Positions 1 through 5,725 of a stretch of DNA of 6,905 nucleotides are shown here, in pieces. How positions within the stretch are numbered: position 1 is the stretch's first letter; every line of letters begins with the position of its first letter. This DNA is from an uncultured Coriobacteriaceae bacterium (lineage in GTDB: Bacteria; Actinomycetota; Coriobacteriia; Coriobacteriales; Atopobiaceae). Under the pieces are notes generated by a model. The model was not told where the DNA came from. It searched no databases and worked only from the letters and a program-made list of their open reading frames with translations. The DNA lies in contig CACXZL010000086.1 of NCBI GenBank assembly GCA_902772085.1, positions 1-6,905 on the forward strand. The letters run 5' to 3'. A program made the position numbers and the translations under genes.

Positions 1-1003
1 CCTCATCAAACGTAGGCGCGACGTCGGCCAGTACTTTCGGGTCCGTATTGCCTTTGGATGCATAGTACGAATTGTATGGTGCGCCGTCGGGGATGACGCC
101 TCGCAAGTCTTCGTGGTCCACGATAAATCCCGAGTCCAGAACCGCTACGCCTATTGCTTGCTCAGACTTCGCACCGTTTTCCCATGCCTCGGGAACATTC
201 ATGCTCTGTAGCCCCCACTGCATATCATAGTAGGGGTCGTTTACCGTCGCACCTTCTGACGCGGCAACTTCAAGAGAATCGCCGCCTTCGTCCACGATTG
301 CGGGAAGCTGCTCCACATATGCCATGGCATCATACAAAGAAGGACGCTCTTCTTCCACGGTATATATGTAGTCTGGTTGTGCTCCGCTTACCTTGCCGGA
401 AGTCTCAAGCTCGTTTACGGCGTCTTCTACCGTGGATCCCTGCGTCACGTTCAGCTGCGCTAAATCATCGGAGACCCACTGCAGCGAATCCTCGTCCACC
501 GTGGCAAAATCATGCCTGCCAAACAGCTCGGTAGCAGAGGCGCCTTCGTTGCCCTTGTCAACGCTCACGAGCACGACGTCTGGCACAAACGTTGCGTCTT
601 GCGGCATCTGAAATACCTTGGGCTTCTGAGCGGGCTGGCTTTCGACTATGCGGACTTCGTCGCCTTCGATGAGGTACGGTTCGGCGTTTTCGGAAGACTG
701 ACTGGCGGTCGAGACGTCGTTCATGGCGGTTTGCGCTTGGCTCAAGGAGATGGTTTCCGTCGGTGCGCCGGCTTGTGCCGTGACCGCATTTGTGGTGCCC
801 TCATGATTGGCGGTATCGCCTGCGTCGTCTTTGTTTGGAATACCATTGGATCGTTCGTCCGCCGACAATACCGTCGGGTTGAGCGTCGGCGAATGAGTCC
901 CGTCTGGCATGCCATTCATGCAAAGTAGCATAACGATCGCACAGCTGGCTGCTACGAAGACAGGGATAACAAACCTGCCAAAACGCTTTGGACGATGCTT
1001 CAT
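1..1003 (-). CDS. Secreted S8 subtilisin-like serine protease, N-terminal part (truncated by window edge)
   Basis: The minus-strand frame is open from ATG 1003-1001 to the window edge, 334 codons without a stop. Residues 1-10 are basic (MKHRPKRFGR) and 11-29 form a hydrophobic signal peptide or anchor. A Ser/Thr/Glu-rich linker follows to about residue 135. Residues about 140-217 resemble an I9-type inhibitory prodomain, starting VPDVVLVSVDKG and ending in AQPDYIYTV. The catalytic domain starts near residue 255 (NDPYYDMQWGLQ), and AIGVAVLDSG contains the catalytic Asp, D290, of the S8 family. The His (HGTH) and Ser (GTSMA) motifs would lie beyond the edge, so activity cannot be judged. By family knowledge the protein is exported and matures by removal of the prodomain; its substrate is unknown. 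The start is supported by a GAGGG Shine-Dalgarno sequence and an immediate signal peptide. The same frame stays open upstream, but nothing there looks coding. Confidence 0.9.
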   Translation of the reverse strand, partial: MKHRPKRFGRFVIPVFVAASCAIVMLLCMNGMPDGTHSPTLNPTVLSADERSNGIPNKDDAGDTANHEGTTNAVTAQAGAPTETISLSQAQTAMNDVSTASQSSENAEPYLIEGDEVRIVESQPAQKPKVFQMPQDATFVPDVVLVSVDKGNEGASATELFGRHDFATVDEDSLQWVSDDLAQLNVTQGSTVEDAVNELETSGKVSGAQPDYIYTVEEERPSLYDAMAYVEQLPAIVDEGGDSLEVAASEGATVNDPYYDMQWGLQSMNVPEAWENGAKSEQAIGVAVLDSGFIVDHEDLRGVIPDGAPYNSYYASKGNTDPKVLADVAPTFDE

Positions 1004-1011
1004 GGACCCCA

Positions 1012-1016
1012 CCCTC
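1012..1016 (-). promoter_or_regulatory. Ribosome binding site of the subtilase gene
   Basis: On the minus strand GAGGG stands 8 bases before the ATG at 1003. It decides the start, because the reading frame is also open for more than 100 codons upstream, where no comparable Shine-Dalgarno sequence precedes an ATG. Confidence 0.6.
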
Positions 1017-1048
1017 TTCAATTCGTTATGGATGATTTCTAGGCATAC

Positions 1049-1054
1049 ATCATA
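1049..1054 (-). promoter_or_regulatory. Candidate -10 element for the subtilase gene
   Basis: Minus-strand TATGAT lies about 45 bases upstream of the subtilase ATG, a plausible distance for a short leader. No convincing -35 hexamer is seen 16-19 bases further upstream (the region reads GCGCGA), so this is a weak sigma-70-type call. If right, the two stem-loops at 1090-1120 and 1153-1198 lie upstream of the transcription start rather than in the subtilase leader. Confidence 0.25.
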
Positions 1055-1089
1055 CAACAGCGTAAATCGCTTCGCGCTAGTGACTTTTC

Positions 1090-1120
1090 CGTAACGACGG
1101 GGACGGAGGGTGTCGTCACG
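1090..1120 (-). repeat. Inverted repeat, 9-bp stem with 13-base loop
   Basis: The arms are 1090-1098 (CGTAACGAC) and 1112-1120 (GTCGTCACG). Read as minus-strand RNA, all nine positions pair, one as G-U; as plus-strand RNA one pair is an A-C mismatch, so the structure favours the minus strand. No U-tract follows. It may be a regulator site or part of a termination region ahead of the subtilase gene; the sequence does not decide. Confidence 0.4.
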
Positions 1121-1152
1121 CAAACGCTGGGCAGCTGGGCTAGCCGCTTGCA

Positions 1153-1198
1153 TGTCCGCCCTCGCATGCGTTTTGCCACCCGCATGCGAGGGCGGACA
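1153..1198. repeat. Perfect 18-bp inverted repeat with 10-base loop (terminator-like hairpin without U-tract)
   Basis: Arm 1153-1170 (TGTCCGCCCTCGCATGCG) is the exact reverse complement of arm 1181-1198; the loop 1171-1180 is TTTTGCCACC. The arms are GC-rich and each contains the self-complementary CGCATGCG next to the loop, so that octamer is also a direct repeat spaced by 10 bases. No T-run follows on either strand. It lies 188 bases past the stop codon of the upstream membrane-protein gene and 149 bases before the subtilase ATG. A U-less transcription terminator is the simplest reading; a protein-binding site or a dispersed intergenic palindrome are alternatives. Confidence 0.75.
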
Positions 1199-1283
1199 CG
1201 TCGAAGCCATATTCAGGACGACGTGGACGGAGTTTAGAGCAATGGATTCGATGCTCTCGATCGGCGGAGTGAACCTCGCCAAG

Positions 1284-1293
1284 TGGAATTCCA
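1284..1293. repeat. 10-bp perfect palindrome
   Basis: TGGAATTCCA is self-complementary, and the flanks add two further pairs (AA and TT) after one mismatch. It could be an operator half-site pair, but a palindrome of this length can occur by chance and no promoter is visible next to it. Confidence 0.3.
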
Positions 1294-1386
1294 TTTGACG
1301 TGCTCTCGTCAGACGAAAAAACGTTGGATGTCTCACGGCTGGCATGAGAATAGCAAACACTTTTGGCCGAAGGATGATGCGAGGAA

Positions 1387-2052
1387 TTAGCTCATAAATG
1401 ATGAAGACGTCTTCTGACGCTCGTCGCCTGTGATTTCTTTCTCGGAAGACGGTTGTCCTTGCTCCTCTTGCTCGGTCTCCTCTTCCATTTCGCCTGTCTT
1501 GTCCGTGATGTCGACACCTATCGTCGCAAGGCGTTCAAACAACTTCCCGCCTGCGAAGCTCAGGAGGAACGCCGTCACCATGATCGTCATGTAGCCAGAG
1601 TCGCTTATGGACTGCTCCTTTGTGAGCGCGGTCGTAAGGCCCTTCGAGATGGCGATGCAAATGAAGAAGCAAATGATGGTAATTACGAGCGGCCGTGAGT
1701 AGAAATAGATGAGCGTTCCGCGGTTGGCCCACTCTTTGGCATCGTCTGCAAGCTTGTCCTCACCGCTCAGGGACTGCACGTCAAAATACATCTGATATAA
1801 CATGTGAATGTATTGCAACGACGAGCCCAGAAGTGCCGCGGGAATCGAAAACAGAGCTATGAGGAGAAGGCTTGGCATATTATTGTTTGAATTGTTTATG
1901 TAATAGACGTAGAGTGCAATGCAGGTGCCGACGATTCCGATTATCGACATAATGACGAGGTAGAGCAAAATCCATTTGGACTGTTGCTTGGTAAGGTAAA
2001 ACACATGCTCGCTTTTTGAGCTTGTCAAACGCTGTAACGTATCATGTCCCAT
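1387..2052 (-). CDS. Hypothetical membrane protein, four predicted transmembrane helices and acidic C-terminal tail
   Basis: This 221-residue protein belongs to no family I recognise. Hydrophobic segments lie at about residues 27-51, 59-82, 113-138 and 152-173. The N-terminal 26 residues are polar, and the loop between helices 2 and 3 (about 90-112) is charged. The tail after residue 180 is rich in Glu, Gln and Ser (EMEEETEQEEQ) and looks disordered. An even helix number and the charged ends suggest that both termini are cytoplasmic. The motif SFAGGKLFERL in helix 4 may be a useful family signature. The frame extends to an ATG at 2172, but that would overlap the upstream acetyltransferase gene; the ATG at 2052 has AAGGAC 8 bases upstream and is preferred. 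It lies 70 bases after the GNAT gene and may be cotranscribed with it. Codon choice in the Asn-rich loop (INNSNNN) is more AT-rich than in neighbouring genes. Confidence 0.8.
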   Translation of the reverse strand: MGHDTLQRLTSSKSEHVFYLTKQQSKWILLYLVIMSIIGIVGTCIALYVYYINNSNNNMPSLLLIALFSIPAALLGSSLQYIHMLYQMYFDVQSLSGEDKLADDAKEWANRGTLIYFYSRPLVITIICFFICIAISKGLTTALTKEQSISDSGYMTIMVTAFLLSFAGGKLFERLATIGVDITDKTGEMEEETEQEEQGQPSSEKEITGDERQKTSSSFMS

Positions 2053-2060
2053 GATGAGCC

Positions 2061-2066
2061 GTCCTT
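2061..2066 (-). promoter_or_regulatory. Ribosome binding site that sets the membrane-protein start
   Basis: Minus-strand AAGGAC ends 8 bases before the ATG at 2052. It favours this start over the in-frame ATG at 2172, which sits inside the acetyltransferase gene. Confidence 0.5.
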
Positions 2067-2122
2067 GTCCTTGCGAATGGAAATACCGAGCTTGCGATGT
2101 GGCAAATATAATAATAGCGGCT

Positions 2123-3184
2123 TTATAGCCTCTTGCGGAAGAAGATGCGCTCCGTGCCGTCATCGAGTGCATAGCGGAACTGCTCCTCGTAGCCGAGGGC
2201 GGGGTAGTAGTCCGGCGCTTGGAACGAGAACGTGTCCACGCTTGCCGTGGTGCACCCGCCCTTGCGGGCCTCTTGTTCCACGTGCTCGAGGAGCCGTCTA
2301 CCTAGCCCCTTGCGACGATATGTCTCGTCCACGGCGAGCGTGTCTACGTGGAGCTCGGGGCCGAGCGACCAGGCCGTGATGCCGGCTATGAGGCGGCCAT
2401 CATCCTCGACGTGATGGCGGTACGTCCTGAACTCCCTGCCTTGCGCCTGTGCATGCGCGTCGAGTAGCGCGCCTACCTGCGCATCGTGGTCTTCCTCGCT
2501 AGGCAGGATCCTCCAAGTGGGTTGAGCCTCTGCCTTCTGCCTGCAGTTGTCTTCGCCGAGCCGAGCAAGCAGCTCATCGATTGGCGCATCGTAGACGTAG
2601 ATCGTGCAATCCTCCACAGATGTCGATTCCTGCTGCAGGACGCGTCGCATCTGCAAGTGTTCGTAGAACTGCCAGTCACAGCCATTGTCGGTCACAAGGC
2701 GCAGTGTATGGGCGCCACGCTCGGCGAGCCAAAGCAGTCCCTCGCGCAGGAGCTTCTTTCCCAACTTCTTGCCGCGAGCTTCTTCGGCGAGTGCGACGAG
2801 CACCACCTCGCCAACGCCATCTGCGCCCTCAAGCTCTCCGGCGCTTCTCACGGCCTCGTTCTCTTCGTTGAGTATCGCCGCGTCGGCGCGTGCCTCTATG
2901 CCGAGCGTCGACGCCATGGCGGCTATGCGCGTACGCTGCTGGAGCCAATGCATGCGCTGGTCGTGGCTGGTCGGCTCCTCTTGGGGACTCTTCAGCAAGA
3001 TTATGCCCAGAGGCACCCCGTCGTCATCCACTGCCACGAAGCCCTTGTCGGTTTGGGACAAGTGCTCGCAGAGTTCGTCGGATCCTTGCCAATAGGAACG
3101 GCTGCCGTGATCGCTATGCCAGAGCCTGCCTAGAAGACGAGAGAAGAAGTCGAAGTCCGCCCCGTTGAATTCCCGTATATGCAT
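2123..3184 (-). CDS. Tandem GNAT-family N-acetyltransferase (two GNAT domains)
   Basis: This 353-residue cytoplasmic protein contains two GNAT folds. The N-terminal fold spans about 1-200: VVLVALAEEARGKKLGKKLL (127-146) is motif A with the acetyl-CoA pyrophosphate loop RGKKLG, followed by a DWQFYEHLQM motif near 170-179. The C-terminal fold spans about 224-353: LHVDTLAVDETYRRKGLG (278-295) is motif A, and DYYPALGYE (325-333) is the typical beta6-alpha4 region. Both acetyl-CoA sites look intact, which is less common than one active and one decayed domain. GNATs transfer an acetyl group from acetyl-CoA to an amine; the acceptor cannot be read from sequence. The start at 3184 is chosen for its GGAGGG ribosome binding site; an ATG 14 codons upstream (3226) lacks one. 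The gene is divergent from bcp and is followed by the membrane-protein gene 70 bases downstream. Confidence 0.9.
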   Translation of the reverse strand: MHIREFNGADFDFFSRLLGRLWHSDHGSRSYWQGSDELCEHLSQTDKGFVAVDDDGVPLGIILLKSPQEEPTSHDQRMHWLQQRTRIAAMASTLGIEARADAAILNEENEAVRSAGELEGADGVGEVVLVALAEEARGKKLGKKLLREGLLWLAERGAHTLRLVTDNGCDWQFYEHLQMRRVLQQESTSVEDCTIYVYDAPIDELLARLGEDNCRQKAEAQPTWRILPSEEDHDAQVGALLDAHAQAQGREFRTYRHHVEDDGRLIAGITAWSLGPELHVDTLAVDETYRRKGLGRRLLEHVEQEARKGGCTTASVDTFSFQAPDYYPALGYEEQFRYALDDGTERIFFRKRL

Positions 3185-3188
3185 AGTG

Positions 3189-3194
3189 CCCTCC
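3189..3194 (-). promoter_or_regulatory. Ribosome binding site that sets the GNAT start
   Basis: Minus-strand GGAGGG lies 4 bases before the ATG at 3184. It supports the start MHIREFNGAD over the longer in-frame ATG at 3226. Confidence 0.7.
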
Positions 3195-3275
3195 GTTGTT
3201 TGTTTCTTCCACATGGCTCGCCACATGCTTTTGGCGATATCGTCGCACGTTTCTGGCTCTGAGCGACAAGTAACG

Positions 3276-3283
3276 ACTATACT
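3276..3283. promoter_or_regulatory. Candidate divergent promoter with overlapping -10 elements
   Basis: Between the divergent GNAT and bcp genes the sequence ACTATACT contains TATACT on the plus strand (3278-3283) and TATAGT on the minus strand (3276-3281). The plus-strand copy is 37 bases before the bcp ATG, a good leader length. The minus-strand copy is 91 bases before the GNAT ATG. -35 elements are poor on both sides, so the plus-strand call is moderate and the minus-strand call weak. Confidence 0.4.
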
Positions 3284-3320
3284 CGAATAAGCTGTTTAAT
3301 GCGAGACGAGGAGGCACACC

Positions 3321-3791
3321 ATGCTTGAAGTAGGTACCAAGGCACCGGACTTTACCCTTCCCGACCAAAATGGCGAGATGAGATCGCTTGCGGACTATCG
3401 TGGCCAGAAGGTCGTGCTCTACTTCTATCCGCGCGACATGACGGCTGGATGTACCAAGCAGGCCTGCTCGTTTGCCGAACTGTACCCCCAGTTCCAGGAG
3501 CAGGGCGCCGTGGTCTTGGGCGTGAGCAAAGACACCGTGAAGTCCCACAAGCGCTTTGAGGAGAAGTACGGCTTGCCGTTTACGCTGCTCTCCGACCCGG
3601 AGAAGGAAGTGCTCCAGGCCTACGACGTGTGGAAGGAGCGCAAGCTCTACGGGAAGGTCTCCATGGGCGTCATACGAAGCACCTATCTCATCGATGAGGA
3701 TGGCATCATCATCAAGGCACGCGGCAGGGTAAAGGCCGCAGACAACCCCACGCAGATGCTGAATGACTTGCAACAGGCCACGGAGCAATAA
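3321..3791 (+). CDS. bcp: Thioredoxin-dependent thiol peroxidase, PrxQ/Bcp peroxiredoxin
   Basis: This 156-residue cytosolic protein is full length for the Bcp/PrxQ family, which reduces hydrogen peroxide and organic hydroperoxides with electrons from thioredoxin. It has the thioredoxin-fold start GTKAPDFTLPDQNG and the active-site block YPRDMTAGCTKQAC. Peroxidatic C44 sits in the PxxxTxxC motif (P37, T41), resolving C49 follows five residues later as in atypical two-Cys Bcp, and R119 in MGVIRSTYLID is the conserved active-site arginine. Position 42 is Ala where many homologues have Pro; this is unlikely to abolish activity. GAGGAGG ends 6 bases before the ATG, giving a strong ribosome binding site. 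It is the first gene of an apparent operon with fbp (20-base gap) and the AmmeMemo fusion gene. Confidence 0.96.
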   Translation: MLEVGTKAPDFTLPDQNGEMRSLADYRGQKVVLYFYPRDMTAGCTKQACSFAELYPQFQEQGAVVLGVSKDTVKSHKRFEEKYGLPFTLLSDPEKEVLQAYDVWKERKLYGKVSMGVIRSTYLIDEDGIIIKARGRVKAADNPTQMLNDLQQATEQ

Positions 3792-3801
3792 GCTGCGGAT
3801 T

Positions 3802-3807
3802 GGAGAG
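3802..3807 (+). promoter_or_regulatory. Ribosome binding site that sets the fbp start
   Basis: GGAGAG precedes the ATG at 3812 by 4 bases, or 6 bases counted from GGAG. This favours ATG 3812 over the in-frame TTG at 3800, which this site itself overlaps. Confidence 0.65.
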
Positions 3808-3811
3808 TGAT

Positions 3812-5707
3812 ATGGAACCGGATCTCAGGTACCTTCGTTTGCTTTCAAAGAGCTTTCCCACGCGGCAATCCGTATACACCGAGATTATAAATCTTGAGGC
3901 GATACTCAATCTGCCCTGTGCCACCGAGCACTTCATGAGCGACATCCACGGCGAGCTCGAGGCGTTTACGCACATCCTCAACAACTGCTCGGGAGTTATC
4001 CGCGAACGAGTGTGGTTCTTCTTTGGCGATCGGCTGACCGAACAAGAGATGGCCGATCTCTGCACGCTTATCTACTATCCGGACGAGAAGCTGACCCTTT
4101 TGCGTCGCGAGGGCAAGCTGAGCACCGAATGGTACGATGCCACGCTCAAGAACTTGTGTAACCTCGCCCGGACGCTCTCGGACTGCTATACGCGCAGCCG
4201 CGTGCGCAAGCTTTTGCCTGAGGCGTACGGCTACATTATCGACGAGCTGCTGCACGTGAGCCTGGGGCCAGAGTCCGCGCATCACTTCTACCACGAGCGC
4301 ATCATAGACTCCATCATTGCTACGGGCGCTTCCGACGACTTCATACGCTCCATCACGCGCCTCATCAAGCTGCTTGCCGTCACCTGGATTCACGTGGTGG
4401 GCGACGTGTACGATCGTGGGCCTCGTGCCGACCGCATCATGGATGAGCTCATGGCATACGGCAACGTAGACATCCAATGGGGCAACCACGACATCGCCTG
4501 GATGGGCGCTGCCTCCGGTAGCGAGGTATGCATCGCCCAGGTCGTGCGCACCTGCGTGCGCTATTCCACGCTTGATATCTTGGAGAGCTCGTACGGCGTG
4601 TCTTTGCGTGAGCTGGCTCTCTTTGCGGATGCGACGTATACGGACGAACCAAACGGCATGTCGCGCATGGAGAAGGCGATTAACGCCATTCTCTTCAAGC
4701 TGATAGAGCAGGCCATCGCCCGTCATCCCAACTGGCAGATGCAAGACCGCTGTCTGCTGGGGTGCATAGATGCGGATGCGGGTACGGTGCGTATCGACGG
4801 AGAGGACTATCCGCTCACGACGCTCGATTTTCCCACGCTGGACCCCGCGCATCCGTCGGAGCTCACGAAGGGTGAGCGCCGTATCATGGACGGCTTGGTG
4901 GCGGCGTTTGCGGACTCGGACCGCCTGCAGGCACACGTTCGGTTCCTCTTCGACCATGGCTCGGTATACAAGGTGTACAACGGAAGGCTCTTGTTTCATG
5001 GATGCGTGCCGCTCAACGAGGACGGAAGCTTCTCCACGGTCGTGAGCGGAGGTCAGGAGTACCGCGGCAAAGAATACCTCGACTACGCTGATCGCATGGC
5101 TCGCCAGGCCTGGACCACGGGCGATCTGCGTGCCTTGGACTGGATGTGGTATCTGTGGTGCGGCAAGCACTCTCCGATGTCGGGACGCACGATGAAAACC
5201 TTCGAGCGGGCCTATGTGGCCGACAAGTCCACCTGGACCGAGCCCCAAGACCCGTACTTTGACCTCTCGTATGACGAAGACGTCGCGAAGTATGTGCTTG
5301 CGGAGTTTGGGCTGACGGCAGAGAACGCACGTATCATAAATGGCCATACGCCCGTCCATGAGATCAAGGGCGAGACTCCAGTACGCGCAAACGGCAAGGT
5401 GCTGGTCATCGATGGCGGATTCTGCAGCGCCTACCACAAGACTACCGGCATCGCGGGCTATACGCTCATCTCGAGCTGGATGGGATTGAGGCTCAAGGCG
5501 CATCGTCCCTTTGCGGGCGTCGACCAGGCTCTTGCAAGCAACGTCGACATCGCGAGCGCGCATGAAGAGGTCCTGGAAGACCGATGGGACAATCCCGTAG
5601 CCGTGCGCGACACCGATGACGGTCAGAGCATACGAGAGCAGATCGAAGAGCTCTCCCAGCTGCTGACCGCCTACCACAGCGGCCTTTTGCCTGAGAAGAG
5701 CGCGTAG
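3812..5707 (+). CDS. fbp: Fructose-1,6-bisphosphatase class III
   Basis: This 631-residue cytosolic enzyme hydrolyses fructose 1,6-bisphosphate to fructose 6-phosphate and phosphate, the committed gluconeogenic step. The class III (Bacillus subtilis-type) family is manganese dependent and carries a calcineurin-like metallophosphatase core. The metal-binding signatures are all present: MSDIHGE (D44, H46), GDVYDRG (197-203), WGNHD (G224-D227) and INGHTPV (G511, H512), followed by VLVIDGGF and TTGIAGYTL near the C terminus. The N-terminal RQSVYTEIINLEAILNLP and the helical region to about residue 180 also match the family, whose B. subtilis member is about 670 residues, so this copy is slightly shorter but complete. 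The start at 3812 is chosen for GGAGAG just upstream. It follows bcp by 20 bases and precedes the AmmeMemo fusion by 18, so cotranscription is likely. No frameshift or missing motif is seen. Confidence 0.97.
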   Translation: MEPDLRYLRLLSKSFPTRQSVYTEIINLEAILNLPCATEHFMSDIHGELEAFTHILNNCSGVIRERVWFFFGDRLTEQEMADLCTLIYYPDEKLTLLRREGKLSTEWYDATLKNLCNLARTLSDCYTRSRVRKLLPEAYGYIIDELLHVSLGPESAHHFYHERIIDSIIATGASDDFIRSITRLIKLLAVTWIHVVGDVYDRGPRADRIMDELMAYGNVDIQWGNHDIAWMGAASGSEVCIAQVVRTCVRYSTLDILESSYGVSLRELALFADATYTDEPNGMSRMEKAINAILFKLIEQAIARHPNWQMQDRCLLGCIDADAGTVRIDGEDYPLTTLDFPTLDPAHPSELTKGERRIMDGLVAAFADSDRLQAHVRFLFDHGSVYKVYNGRLLFHGCVPLNEDGSFSTVVSGGQEYRGKEYLDYADRMARQAWTTGDLRALDWMWYLWCGKHSPMSGRTMKTFERAYVADKSTWTEPQDPYFDLSYDEDVAKYVLAEFGLTAENARIINGHTPVHEIKGETPVRANGKVLVIDGGFCSAYHKTTGIAGYTLISSWMGLRLKAHRPFAGVDQALASNVDIASAHEEVLEDRWDNPVAVRDTDDGQSIREQIEELSQLLTAYHSGLLPEKSA

Positions 5708-5725
5708 TATGCAAAGGAGAAGGAC

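Larger units (their letters stand above)
1004..1386. other. Gene-free intergenic stretch with several inverted repeats
   Basis: This stretch lies between the end of the membrane-protein gene and the start of the subtilase gene, both on the minus strand. It holds the subtilase Shine-Dalgarno sequence and a possible -10 element, a 9-bp stem at 1090-1120, a perfect 18-bp inverted repeat at 1153-1198, and a 10-bp palindrome TGGAATTCCA at 1284-1293. Short open frames exist (for example 1110-1298 on the plus strand), but they cross the hairpin, lack Shine-Dalgarno sequences and give no recognisable protein. I see no gene here. Confidence 0.6.

Noticed and set aside
154..928. Several overlapping plus-strand open frames (154-534, 393-611, 512-928)
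   Set aside because: They are antisense to the subtilase gene, whose minus-strand frame gives a signal peptide, a prodomain and the catalytic Asp motif.
1110..1298. A 62-codon plus-strand open frame with a hydrophobic segment
   Set aside because: It spans the 18-bp inverted repeat, has no ribosome binding site and resembles no protein I know.
1001..1345. An upstream in-frame extension of the subtilase gene by 114 codons, starting at ATG 1345-1343
   Set aside because: The frame is open, but no Shine-Dalgarno sequence precedes that ATG, the translation looks non-coding, it would place the signal peptide internally and it would run through the perfect hairpin.
2121..2135. A small GGCT/AGCC stem at the end of the GNAT gene as a terminator
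   Set aside because: The stem is only 4 bp and overlaps the stop codon; the T/A-rich stretch that follows is not a clean T-run.
2486..3133. A 215-codon plus-strand open frame inside the GNAT gene
   Set aside because: It is antisense to the tandem GNAT coding sequence, has no Shine-Dalgarno sequence and no recognisable motif.
3114..3788. A 224-codon open frame on the minus strand across bcp
   Set aside because: It is antisense to the clear peroxiredoxin gene, covers the divergent promoter region and overlaps the GNAT start; it shows no domain.
3800..3811. A TTG start for fbp four codons upstream of the ATG
   Set aside because: The TTG overlaps the GGAGAG that serves the ATG at 3812, and the extra residues are not part of the family's conserved N terminus.
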